In this document: positions 15,995 through 23,764 of the stretch, one piece after another | How the letters are laid out: every line of letters starts with the position of its first letter | Position numbering within the stretch: the first letter of the stretch is position 1 | Source of the DNA: an uncultured Elusimicrobia bacterium | Lineage (GTDB): Bacteria; Elusimicrobiota; Elusimicrobia; Elusimicrobiales; UBA9959 | Reading direction: 5' to 3' | DNA length: 44,669 nucleotides | NCBI GenBank assembly: GCA_903917735.1 | Contig: CAIXBR010000047.1 | Span: 1-44,669 of the forward strand | Notes under the pieces: model-generated | Database searches by the model: none | What the model was told of the DNA's origin: nothing | Seen by the model: only the letters and a program-made list of their open reading frames with translations | Program-made: the position numbers and the translations under genes

Positions 15995-16028
15995 TTTACA
16001 GTGTACACCATAAATCAGGCATAGTCAA
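15995..16028 (-). promoter_or_regulatory. brnTA promoter with overlapping operator palindrome
   Basis: On the minus strand: -35 TTGACT (16028-16023), 17-nt spacer, -10 TACACT (16005-16000), then 6 nt to the ATG at 15993. A 20-bp palindrome TTTAxxGTGTACACxxTAAA (15995-16014) covers the -10 and part of the spacer, where bound BrnA or a BrnTA complex would block RNA polymerase. Confidence 0.75.
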
Positions 16029-16052
16029 GAGCCCTTCTACGCTATCGTCAGA

Positions 16053-16856
16053 CTACGGCAACAGATTTATTCTTCTGTCTGGTCCGGTCAGTTTGAGGGT
16101 ACCGGAGGGGTGTATAACTCCGTCGCGGAAGCAGGAGAGGTACTTTTTTATCTGGGCGTGCCAGGTTTGCCAGTCGTGGGGCCATTCGCGGCCCCAGGCG
16201 TTGTACCAGCAGGGGATGCCCTTGGCGGCGCAGATGCCGCCCAGCGCCGCCGCCTGGTCGTTGAAAGTCTCCCAGGCGCCGCCGCCGTGGGCGATGACCA
16301 GGTAGCCCTCGCGCAGCTTTGACAGCATAGCTTCGTCCCTCAGACCCGGCAGATAGCTCAAAGGCTCGTTGAAATACACGCCGGGATCGGAATAGCCGCC
16401 CAGCTCACCCTTTATAGCGTAAAGACCGCTCAAACACACCGCAGAATCGAAAGTTTCCGGGAACTTCAGGAAGAAATTGGCAGAATGAAAGCCCCCAAAA
16501 CTGTTTCCCGTAGCAATGAACTTCTCCCGCACCCCGCAGGTCTTCTGCAGAAAAGGCACCACTTCCCGGTTGATACACACCTCGTACTGCGCGTGCCGCC
16601 TGCCTATCCACTCGTCCCGCACCGGCTTATACCAGGACTCCCCGTCCCGCCCGTCCACCGCCACTACCATAATATCCCCGCACTCTATAAATTCCGCCAT
16701 CGCCCCTGTCATACCCCGGTTCTCGTAGTCGAAGAACCGGCCGCACGACGTAGGAAAAGTCATAATGGGCTTGCCGGAACTCCCGTAGACCTTAAGTTCG
16801 AAGTTCTGCCCCAGGGCATCGCTGTAAAACTTGTGGTAGTTGATTTCCATGTTCAT
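16053..16856 (-). CDS. Esterase-family alpha/beta hydrolase (PF00756-like)
   Basis: 267 residues with no signal peptide. The nucleophile elbow is GNSFGGFHSANFF (Ser about 119) and a likely catalytic His lies near the C-terminus in REWPHDWQTWH. The layout matches the putative esterase family (Fes, esterase D, mycolyltransferase folds). The start is uncertain: TTG at 16859, ATG at 16856 or ATG at 16850 are all possible. The gene is divergent from the ATP-grasp ligase with 55 nt between them, so the two may be co-regulated. A role in the same small-molecule pathway is inference. Confidence 0.8.
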   Translation of the reverse strand: MNMEINYHKFYSDALGQNFELKVYGSSGKPIMTFPTSCGRFFDYENRGMTGAMAEFIECGDIMVVAVDGRDGESWYKPVRDEWIGRRHAQYEVCINREVVPFLQKTCGVREKFIATGNSFGGFHSANFFLKFPETFDSAVCLSGLYAIKGELGGYSDPGVYFNEPLSYLPGLRDEAMLSKLREGYLVIAHGGGAWETFNDQAAALGGICAAKGIPCWYNAWGREWPHDWQTWHAQIKKYLSCFRDGVIHPSGTLKLTGPDRRINLLP

Positions 16857-16891
16857 CAATGTTATTAAATTTAGACCGCCGTATAACAGTA

Positions 16892-16900
16892 TGCTAAAAT
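16892..16900 (+). promoter_or_regulatory. Extended -10 promoter of the ATP-grasp gene
   Basis: TGC followed by TAAAAT (16895-16900), 11 nt before the ATG at 16912. The 55-nt A/T-rich gap must also hold the esterase promoter on the other strand, for which TTTAAT 7 nt from the ATG at 16856 is a weak candidate. Confidence 0.4.
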
Positions 16901-16911
16901 TTAATTACATC

Positions 16912-18072
16912 ATGAACTTCGTCTTCCTGTCACCACATTTCCCTTCCAACTACCGGTTCTTTTGCCGCAGCCTGAAAGCCGCCGGCTTCAACGTGCTCGG
17001 CATAGGCGACGCCGAATTCGGCGCGCTACACCCGGAACTGGCAAACTCGCTCGCCTGGTATTACAAAGTCGGCAACATGCACAATTACGAAGAACTGCAG
17101 CAGGCCTGCCGCTTCTTCACCGAAAAGTTCGGCCACATAGACCGCATAGATTCGCTGAACGAATACTGGCTGGAGACCGAAGCCGCCCTGCGCACCGAAT
17201 TCGATATCTACGGCATACACAACGATACCATAGCCGACATACGCCGCAAGTCCCGCATGAAGGATATCTTCGCCGCGGCCGGCATACCGCACGCGCGGGG
17301 CCGGATAGTGCATACCCTGGAGGAACTCAAGGCCTTCTCCGGGGAAGTGGGCTTCCCCGTGATAGTGAAGCCCGACAACGGCATGGGCGCGGCCTTCACC
17401 TACAAGCTTTACGATGGCGCCCAACTGGTCTCTTTTTTCGCCGGCAAGCCGGACAAGGAATTCATAGCCGAGGAATTTATAGCGGGGGACATCGTAACCT
17501 TCGACGGGCTGGCGGACCGGGAGGGGAAGGTAGTTTTCTGCACCTCGCACGTCTACGGCGAGGACGTGATGGAGGCCGTGCTGGCCGACGCACATATTTC
17601 CTATTATTCCGTAAGGGACATCCCCCCGGACCTGGAGAATGCCGGCCGCAAGCTGGTGGAAGGCTTCAAGGTCAGGGAACGCTTCTTCCACTTCGAGTTC
17701 TTCCGCCGTAAGGACGGCACGCTTTATGCGCTGGAAGTGAACATCCGCCCGCCCGGCGGCTTCACCATGGACATGTTCAACTACGCCTGCGACATAGACA
17801 TGTATTCGATATGGGCCCGCATGATGGCGGGGGAGAAAGTGCGGCTGGATTACCTCCGGAAATACCACTGCTGCTACGCCGGCCGCAAATACCGTTTAAA
17901 TTACCGCTATTCCCATCAGGAACTGCTGAACATGCTGGGCCCCAAGGTCGTGCAACACCAGGAACTGCCCCCGGTGCTCGCCCGCGCCATGGGCGACTGC
18001 GGCTACCTGGTCCGCGCCACCGACCCCGCCTCCATCCTGGAAGCGGTAAGACTTATACACGCGGTAAAGTAG
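16912..18072 (+). CDS. ATP-grasp carboxylate-amine ligase
   Basis: 386 residues from MNFVFLSPHFPSNYRFF. The frame is open further upstream, but this start begins the Rossmann-like pre-ATP-grasp domain cleanly. The ATP-grasp core shows VGFPVIVKPDNGMGAAFTYK (phosphate-binding loop), EFIAEEFIAGDIVTFDGL and the Mg-binding LEVNIRPPGGFTMDMFNYAC. These enzymes join a carboxylate to an amine or similar nucleophile through an acyl phosphate. The relatives I recall are annotated only as carboxylate-amine ligases. Substrates are unknown; the divergent esterase is its only obvious partner. Confidence 0.82.
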   Translation: MNFVFLSPHFPSNYRFFCRSLKAAGFNVLGIGDAEFGALHPELANSLAWYYKVGNMHNYEELQQACRFFTEKFGHIDRIDSLNEYWLETEAALRTEFDIYGIHNDTIADIRRKSRMKDIFAAAGIPHARGRIVHTLEELKAFSGEVGFPVIVKPDNGMGAAFTYKLYDGAQLVSFFAGKPDKEFIAEEFIAGDIVTFDGLADREGKVVFCTSHVYGEDVMEAVLADAHISYYSVRDIPPDLENAGRKLVEGFKVRERFFHFEFFRRKDGTLYALEVNIRPPGGFTMDMFNYACDIDMYSIWARMMAGEKVRLDYLRKYHCCYAGRKYRLNYRYSHQELLNMLGPKVVQHQELPPVLARAMGDCGYLVRATDPASILEAVRLIHAVK

Positions 18073-18119
18073 TTTTCCGCTGTCCCGTACCCGACGCATT
18101 CCCCATCCATATCCCAGAG

Positions 18120-18148
18120 TTGTTACGACGGGTAAAATTTCTTATAAT
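18120..18148 (+). promoter_or_regulatory. Sigma70-type promoter of the mscS gene, leaderless layout
   Basis: TTGTTA (18120-18125), exactly 17 nt, TATAAT (18143-18148), then 6 nt to the ATG at 18155. Transcription would start at or beside the A of the start codon. Confidence 0.8.
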
Positions 18149-18154
18149 AGGGGT

Positions 18155-19222
18155 ATGATAGGTACTGAAATCGAGAACTGGTTCGACTCCAGTCTGATAC
18201 TTGGGAACACACCCGAGGCTTATGGGCTGGCCATAGTGGCCTTCTGCGCCGCCCTGGCGCTGCTTTACATTGTAAAGAACATCGGCATAGCCCGCCTTAA
18301 GGTCCTGGCCCAGAAAACCGAAACCGACCTGGACGACCTAGTAGTCTGTCTCATTGAGAAATTCCGCTGGTTTGAATACCAGATAGCCGCCTTTTACGTG
18401 GCTACCCGCTACCTGCAGCGCGCCCCGGCCTTCGACAAAGCCCTCAAGCTCGTCATCCTGCTGGTCTTCACCTACCGCGCCATCACCATGGCGCAGGAAC
18501 TCCTCTCCTATTGGATAAACAAAATTGCCGCCCAGCGCCAGCTCTCCGGCACCGCCAAGACCTCAGTGGTGCACAGCACCCAGGTGATACTGCGCACCGT
18601 AGTCTGGGTGGCGGCCATGCTGTTCGTGCTGGACAACCTCGGCGTCAATATTTCCGCCGTGCTCACCGGGCTGGGCATAGGCGGCGTGGCCGTGGCCCTG
18701 GCCGCCCAGGCCATACTGGGCGACCTCTTCAACTTCTTCGTCATCCTGCTTGATAAACCCTTCAACATCGGGGATTTCGTCACTTCCGAAGCGGTCTCCG
18801 GAACCATAGAACACATAGGCCTGAAATCCACCCGCATCCGAAGCGTCTCCGGGGAGATGGTTGTAGTCTCCAACTCCAACCTGTTGGGCTCGCGCATACG
18901 CAATTATAAGGACCTCACCAAGCGCCGCGTACTCTTCAAGACCGCCGTGGTATACGGCACCAGCCCTGAACTCCTTAAAACGATACCGTCCATAATGCGC
19001 AAAGCCGTAGAATCACGCCCCAAGGCGGAGTTCGACCGTTGCAATCTCTACAACTGCGGGGACTTCTCGCTGGACTTTGAGACCGTCTATTACACGACGG
19101 AGCCGAATTACAACGCCTACATGGCGGCGCACGAACAGGTGCTGCTGTCCATCCTAGAGGGCTTCGCCTCGGCCGGCATTAAGACCGCGTACCCCACACA
19201 GACCGTTTTTGTAAATAAGTAA
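18155..19222 (+). CDS. MscS-family mechanosensitive channel
   Basis: 355 residues. Four to five predicted helices come first; the pore helix region reads LTGLGIGGVAVALAAQAILG, the family's Gly/Ala-rich TM3. The beta domain follows with LDKPFNIGDFV, SGTIEHIGLKSTRIRS and VVVSNSNLLGSRIRNY, then the alpha/beta cage. It is longer than E. coli MscS (286 residues), with extra N-terminal helices, as in YbdG/YnaI-type channels. It protects cells by releasing solutes on hypo-osmotic shock. It is followed by the PpiC gene 11 nt later and is likely co-transcribed with it. Confidence 0.92.
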   Translation: MIGTEIENWFDSSLILGNTPEAYGLAIVAFCAALALLYIVKNIGIARLKVLAQKTETDLDDLVVCLIEKFRWFEYQIAAFYVATRYLQRAPAFDKALKLVILLVFTYRAITMAQELLSYWINKIAAQRQLSGTAKTSVVHSTQVILRTVVWVAAMLFVLDNLGVNISAVLTGLGIGGVAVALAAQAILGDLFNFFVILLDKPFNIGDFVTSEAVSGTIEHIGLKSTRIRSVSGEMVVVSNSNLLGSRIRNYKDLTKRRVLFKTAVVYGTSPELLKTIPSIMRKAVESRPKAEFDRCNLYNCGDFSLDFETVYYTTEPNYNAYMAAHEQVLLSILEGFASAGIKTAYPTQTVFVNK

Positions 19223-19233
19223 GGAGGAAAAAC

Positions 19234-20091
19234 ATGAAAAGATACATATTGCTGGCAGCGGTCCTGGCGCTCTGCGCAACGGGACTGCAGGCGGCGGAAA
19301 AGAACGTGGCCGTGGTGAACGGGACCAAGATCGCCTCGGAGGAACTGACAAAGAAGCTCTGGTGGCAATACGGCGCCCAAGGACTGACCGAACTCATCGA
19401 CGAGAAGCTGCTGCTTGCCGAGGCTGACAGCATGGGAATGAAAGCCGATCCCAAGGAAGTAGAGACCCGCTTCAGCAGCCTGGCGGCCAACTACGCGGAC
19501 AAGGACCAGTTCGAAAAGAACCTAAAATCCGTGGGCTGGTCCACGGAAGACCTCCGTGGCCTTATATCCAGGCAGTTGCGCATACGCGCCGCCGTAATCG
19601 CCGCCAAGAAGCTGGCCGTCACGGACGAGGACACCAAGGCCTTCTTCGACAAGAACAAGGAGAAGCTCGGTACCCCGGAATCCATAAAGCTCAGCCAGAT
19701 CTTCGTGAACACCAAGGCCGAAGCTGACGAAGCCTACGAGCTCATTTCCTCGGTAGGCGCGGACTTCTCGAAGCTTTCCACGGTAAAATCCGCCGACGCC
19801 AACCTCAAGAAGAACAACGGCAGCCTGGGCTACATCTCTAAGGGGATGCTGGTGCCGGAAATAGAGAAGGAGATCTTCGCGCTACAGCCCGGCCAGTACA
19901 CCAAGGTGCTTGCCACCGGCAACGGCTACAGCATATTCAAGGCGGAAGAGCGCAAGCCCGGCAAGGAAGCCACCTTTGACGCGGTCAAGGAAGAGCTGAA
20001 GACGGCCCTGCTGAACCAGGCTATAACCCAGAAACTCCCGGAACTGGCGGCCGAACTGCGCCAGAAAGCCAAGATAGAAATAATAAAATAG
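19234..20091 (+). CDS. Periplasmic peptidyl-prolyl cis-trans isomerase, SurA/PpiC type
   Basis: 285 residues with a signal peptide (MKRYILLAAVLALCATGLQA). A SurA-like N-terminal helical chaperone part follows (about 25-140), then one parvulin (PpiC) domain: ESIKLSQIFVNTKAEADEAY, NNGSLGYISKGMLVPEIEKE and FALQPGQYTKVLATGNGYSI. The family assists folding of exported and outer-membrane proteins, which implies a diderm envelope. A strong SD (AAGGAGG) precedes the ATG. A good terminator follows. Confidence 0.9.
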   Translation: MKRYILLAAVLALCATGLQAAEKNVAVVNGTKIASEELTKKLWWQYGAQGLTELIDEKLLLAEADSMGMKADPKEVETRFSSLAANYADKDQFEKNLKSVGWSTEDLRGLISRQLRIRAAVIAAKKLAVTDEDTKAFFDKNKEKLGTPESIKLSQIFVNTKAEADEAYELISSVGADFSKLSTVKSADANLKKNNGSLGYISKGMLVPEIEKEIFALQPGQYTKVLATGNGYSIFKAEERKPGKEATFDAVKEELKTALLNQAITQKLPELAAELRQKAKIEIIK

Positions 20092-20110
20092 TTAAGCGCC
20101 GCTAAACAGG

Positions 20111-20147
20111 AAAAGGGCGGGCCGGAATATCCGGCCCGCCCTTTTTT
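20111..20147. terminator. Bidirectional Rho-independent terminator
   Basis: GGGCGGGCCGG (20115-20125), loop AATAT, CCGGCCCGCCC (20131-20141), then T6. On the other strand the stem is followed by T4. It lies between the converging PpiC gene and the membrane-protein gene ending at 20163, so it can serve both. Confidence 0.92.
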
Positions 20148-20162
20148 ATAAGCCGCTCTGTT

Positions 20163-20894
20163 TTAGTGCGCGGCCTCGCCTTCCGCAGGTCCTTTCTTGC
20201 CGAAGAAGCTGTGCAGCACGAAGTAGATGACCATGCCGGCCAGTATGATCTGCGTAGCGTAGAAGTTCCTGGCGCTGGAGGACGCGTACAGGGAGTCGAA
20301 ACGCCCGTACAGCAGTGAGAAGCGGGCCATGACGGTATTGCCGAAGGCGGCGCCGAAATAGACCATCAGGAAATAGATGCCAATGTTCGAAACCTTCTGA
20401 AAATGGCCCTTGTGCTCCACGGAGAAGAAGAAGTAGAACAGCACGCAGATCACGCCGAAAGCCACCAGCAGGGCGTTGAAGATGGCGAACGGGCTCATAC
20501 TGGCCATCAGGGACAGCGGTTGCACGGTGCCCAGGATCTGGCTCATGAAGTCGGTGGACAGCGTGGCCGGGATGGCCAAGCCGGAGCCGTAACCCATGAT
20601 GAAGGTGAAGCCGTAGCGGGAGATCCACGACAGCTTCGGGATGAACTGGGTCAGCAGCGATATTCCCATCAGGGACGGGATTATGACCAACCAGTCACCG
20701 TGGGATACCGGCGTCCAGATCTTGGGCCCCCAGACGGAGAAGACCGAAACCTGGAACAACCAGCCCATGCCGGCGCCCAGGTAAAGGTGCTCCGCTATCT
20801 TGAAGAAAGGATTATCCTTATAGAGGAAGCTGAATATCGCGATCGTAAGGCCCGCGGACAGCCACGCACCCGCTATCATCCATGTTTCTGACAT
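20163..20894 (-). CDS. Uncharacterised membrane protein with 7 predicted helices (last gene of the DUF6754 operon)
   Basis: 243 residues; I do not recognise a family. Hydrophobic segments lie at about residues 7-26, 37-58, 68-86, 95-113, 135-160, 172-194 and 212-231. The N-terminus starts at a helix with no signal peptide, and the C-terminus is short and charged (GKKGPAEGEAAH). The ATG has a good SD (AGGAG). It is the fourth gene in a membrane-protein operon. It has few charged residues inside helices apart from one Glu-His pair in AEHLYLGAG. A role as a channel or scaffold of a membrane complex is possible, but function is unknown. Confidence 0.75.
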   Translation of the reverse strand: MSETWMIAGAWLSAGLTIAIFSFLYKDNPFFKIAEHLYLGAGMGWLFQVSVFSVWGPKIWTPVSHGDWLVIIPSLMGISLLTQFIPKLSWISRYGFTFIMGYGSGLAIPATLSTDFMSQILGTVQPLSLMASMSPFAIFNALLVAFGVICVLFYFFFSVEHKGHFQKVSNIGIYFLMVYFGAAFGNTVMARFSLLYGRFDSLYASSSARNFYATQIILAGMVIYFVLHSFFGKKGPAEGEAAH

Positions 20895-20939
20895 AATATC
20901 TCCTGTGAATAAGAAAACTGTTAGTACGGCTCACCGGCG

Positions 20940-21764
20940 CTAGAGGAACTTTACGATCAAGATTATAATATTGGATGTCAGTATCAGCGCCAGCACCAGC
21001 AGGTGCCCCAGGTTCAGCGCGTCTATGCCGGAAGTGCCTTTGCCAGGCGACTGTATCAGGGATTCGTACTCGGCGGCGCCCTTCATGCCGCCCAGCAGGC
21101 CCTTAAGCTGGCCGGTCTGCAGGTAAGGCCCGTAGCCGGGCTGGCTGATAGCGGTAACTCCGCCGGCCACCGGGACGCTGTATTTATCGCCCACGTAAGC
21201 CACCCAGTAATCCAGTATGGCGGTGCCGGTTATGCAGACCACGAAGGATACGTTCTTGTAATTCTTGATCCCGTCCAGCACCGGCATGGTGCGCGTGTCC
21301 CGGCCGTTCCTGTCCATGGGGTACATCCCGTAAATATCGGAAGCCATCTGCGTCATGGCCGCCACGATATTCGGCATGTACGGGAAGATCACGTAATCTT
21401 TGCCGTCCGTCTTATTGTATTCCTTGCCGACGGTCTCGAATATTTCCTCTATCATGCCAGTAGCGCCGGGGATATAGGTCACCACGCCGACGCGCAGGTT
21501 CTTCCTGAAAGCGTGCTTCACGATGGCGGTAGCCATCGGGTGCAGTTCGGGCCTGGTGGAGGGGTCGTAGTCCAGCGAGAAGAGCACGAAAGAGCCGGGT
21601 GGCAGTTTCTCTATATAGTCGTAGACGCGCTTGGTTTCCGGGGCGATGGTCTTGTTCGGCAGACCCAGGGGCTTCATGATGGGCACGAAAATGCAGACTG
21701 CCAGCAACAGGAAAATCCATCGCCTGTCTATCTTAAAAAATTTCTGAAGGTTTTCCTTGAGCAT
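20940..21764 (-). CDS. Uncharacterised protein with a soluble domain between two membrane helices
   Basis: 274 residues. A membrane helix near the N-terminus (RRWIFLLLAVCIFVPIMKPL) and one at the C-terminus (LGHLLVLALILTSNIIILIV) frame a soluble domain of about 200 residues. The domain opens with GSFVLFSLDYDPSTRPELHP, has FPYMPNIVAAMTQM in the middle, and later KYSVPVAGGVTAISQPGYGP. Its alternating hydrophobic beta-like stretches and Gly-rich turns suggest an alpha/beta Rossmann-like fold. The order of its segments resembles the soluble domain of the DUF6754 protein two genes upstream. It starts 1 nt after the previous stop. Function unknown. Confidence 0.75.
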   Translation of the reverse strand: MLKENLQKFFKIDRRWIFLLLAVCIFVPIMKPLGLPNKTIAPETKRVYDYIEKLPPGSFVLFSLDYDPSTRPELHPMATAIVKHAFRKNLRVGVVTYIPGATGMIEEIFETVGKEYNKTDGKDYVIFPYMPNIVAAMTQMASDIYGMYPMDRNGRDTRTMPVLDGIKNYKNVSFVVCITGTAILDYWVAYVGDKYSVPVAGGVTAISQPGYGPYLQTGQLKGLLGGMKGAAEYESLIQSPGKGTSGIDALNLGHLLVLALILTSNIIILIVKFL

Positions 21765-21765
21765 A

Positions 21766-22434
21766 TTAATCCTTCCCCAAGTATTGTCTTTCGATGCCGA
21801 AAATTATCTTGAACGAGGTCACGATAGCGCCTATAGCTATGCCTATCATGATGCCGCGCTTGCCGGCAACGGCGGGCACGGTCATTATCCAGTCTATCAC
21901 CGTAGAAACGGTGACATGGGTCCAGCCCAGCACCGAGGTCCAGATTATCTGGCCCAGCGGCACTTTGCCGAGTATCAGGACGAAGGCCGCCACGAACAGC
22001 ACGAAGGCCTGCTTGGATTTTATCCTGAACGACCGGTACGCGGTGGACACGATATAGAAGGCCAGCACCGCGAACATGGTGCCGGACAGGGCCGTGTAGA
22101 TGCTGCTGTAGGCCCAGCCCAGGGAGGTAGGCCCGGCCGCCGTCATCGACTTGCCGTGGTTCAGAATGGCGGGGATGATTATCGCGAAGAAGCCGATGAA
22201 GACGAAAATGCTGTAGCCCCAGCCGTCGACTTTCCTGGAGATCTTGTGGTAATGAGAGAAGAACAGACTTATCAGGCCCAGCAGGAAAGCGAAGGCCGAC
22301 ACGATGTTCTCCCATTTACTCATAAGCTCAATGAAGTTAACGGAAGTCTTATGCGGAACATAGTAGGAGATCAGCGACAGGACGCCGACAACGAAGACTA
22401 TAAGCAGAGGTATGGTCTTTTTTATGAATTTCAT
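21766..22434 (-). CDS. Uncharacterised membrane protein with 6 predicted helices
   Basis: 222 residues; no family recognised. Hydrophobic segments lie at about 8-27, 44-62, 70-90, 103-130, 141-164 and 194-214. A basic N-terminus (MKFIKKT) suggests that end is cytoplasmic. A conserved-looking loop GKSMTAAGPTSLGWAYS lies between helices 3 and 4. The gene begins 1 nt after the DUF6754 stop codon and ends 1 nt before the next start, so the three genes are translated as a tight unit, which suggests one complex. Confidence 0.72.
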   Translation of the reverse strand: MKFIKKTIPLLIVFVVGVLSLISYYVPHKTSVNFIELMSKWENIVSAFAFLLGLISLFFSHYHKISRKVDGWGYSIFVFIGFFAIIIPAILNHGKSMTAAGPTSLGWAYSSIYTALSGTMFAVLAFYIVSTAYRSFRIKSKQAFVLFVAAFVLILGKVPLGQIIWTSVLGWTHVTVSTVIDWIMTVPAVAGKRGIMIGIAIGAIVTSFKIIFGIERQYLGKD

Positions 22435-22435
22435 G

Positions 22436-23707
22436 TCAGTAGGCCTTGAACATATTGAGGATCACGTGCACCAGTGAATCCCAGTGCATTTTGGCACCTA
22501 TCGCCACGGCGATAATGCCGAAGAACACGGAGAGCATCACTACAAGCTTGCCGAAATCCTGCACCTTCAGGGCGCTCTTGAGCATGGGTTCCCCGGACAG
22601 GTAGGCCCCGGCGGCGTAGAGCTCCTCGCCGATAAGCGTATAGTCACAGGCGGTGAAGAAGAAAGGCAACTGGCCTTCAGCGTCGGTGCCCGCTATCTGT
22701 ATGGCGCCGTTGGTGGCGCCGACCTCGGCCAGCAGCAGGGCCTCGGCCGAGAAATAGCCCATGAAGAAAACGGCGGCCGGCTTTTCGCGCTCAAGCATGC
22801 CGTCAACGGAGGCAGCGTAGGAGAACTGGTCCTGGCTGACGAAAAAGTTATGGTCCTCACGGTAGGAATCCGGGCGGCCGGCTTCCATGTAGGACTGCTT
22901 CACCACTTCCTTACAGACCGTCATCACTATGGGGTCGTAATGGGGGATCTTGATGTAGCTGTCGTACTGAGCCACCTTCTTGGCGACCTCGCCCAGTATC
23001 AGGGTGGAGGCTATCGTGGAGATCGTGCTCATCGGCTGGGTGCCGGTCAGGTAGAAGATGGGCTTACCCATCTCGGTGGCGCGGCCTATGGCCTCTTCTA
23101 TGGCGTCCAGGCCGGCTATGCGGCGTATGAACAAGCCCTTGCGCTTGGCGTGGGAGACGGCCCAGAAAAAGACTATTATGATGACGACCAGCAGCACCAG
23201 ATTGTTCAGGCGGTCCAGCCTGAACCAGTTGCCTTTCGTGGTCATCTCCACGGGGAGGGACTCGGCCGCTAGCTTACCCTTTTCAGAAGAGGAGATCCTG
23301 AAATGGTAAGAAGCCTCGGGAGGAACCTCGCCGAAGAAGCTGTTCAGCTCCACTTTCAGGGCGTGCTCTCCGGCGGACCCGTCCCAGGCCCAGAAAGGCA
23401 TATCGACGTCTTTGCCGATATTGGCGGAAGCGGCGAACTCGTCAGCTTTAACCCAGCCGCCGGACGCCAGGGTGGAGGTGTAAACGGTATAGACCGTGTC
23501 GGGCGTGTCGGCCGGGTTGACGGGCCACCTTAAAAGGGCGGCACCGCCGACGTCATAAGGCATGTCCGCTGCGGTAAAGCCGCTTATAGCGGCCACGGAG
23601 GCGGGGGGAGGAGTTTTTTTAGCGGCCGGGACCGGCTTAGCGGCGAAGACCGCGCCCGCCGTAAAAATGGATAAAACAAGGGTGCAAATCGCTTTGTTTT
23701 TTATCAT
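22436..23707 (-). CDS. DUF6754-type membrane protein
   Basis: 423 residues from the ATG at 23707. Order: signal peptide (IKNKAICTLVLSIFTAGAVFA), a beta-rich outer domain similar to fibronectin type III (about 40-165), a membrane helix (about 175-195), a soluble domain (about 205-380) and a final helix. The soluble domain has GLDAIEEAIGRATEMGKPIF, IPHYDPIVMTVCKEVV, DQFSYAASVDGM and FTACDYTLIGEELYAAGAYL, which I recall from proteins labelled DUF6754; the label is from memory. It heads a four-gene operon with its own promoter. Function unknown. By topology the large soluble domain should face the cytoplasm, where it could meet the ATPase encoded nearby. Confidence 0.78.
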   Translation of the reverse strand: MIKNKAICTLVLSIFTAGAVFAAKPVPAAKKTPPPASVAAISGFTAADMPYDVGGAALLRWPVNPADTPDTVYTVYTSTLASGGWVKADEFAASANIGKDVDMPFWAWDGSAGEHALKVELNSFFGEVPPEASYHFRISSSEKGKLAAESLPVEMTTKGNWFRLDRLNNLVLLVVIIIVFFWAVSHAKRKGLFIRRIAGLDAIEEAIGRATEMGKPIFYLTGTQPMSTISTIASTLILGEVAKKVAQYDSYIKIPHYDPIVMTVCKEVVKQSYMEAGRPDSYREDHNFFVSQDQFSYAASVDGMLEREKPAAVFFMGYFSAEALLLAEVGATNGAIQIAGTDAEGQLPFFFTACDYTLIGEELYAAGAYLSGEPMLKSALKVQDFGKLVVMLSVFFGIIAVAIGAKMHWDSLVHVILNMFKAY

Positions 23708-23716
23708 ACTGTTAAT

Positions 23717-23745
23717 AATATACACTTTATGGGTTTTTCAGGCAA
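23717..23745 (-). promoter_or_regulatory. Promoter of the DUF6754 membrane operon
   Basis: On the minus strand: -35 TTGCCT (23745-23740), 17-nt spacer, -10 TATATT (23722-23717), then 9 nt to the ATG at 23707. It lies just after the stop of the glycosyltransferase gene, so the four membrane genes can be transcribed on their own. Confidence 0.65.
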
Positions 23746-23764
23746 GAAAAAAAACAGGGCTCTA

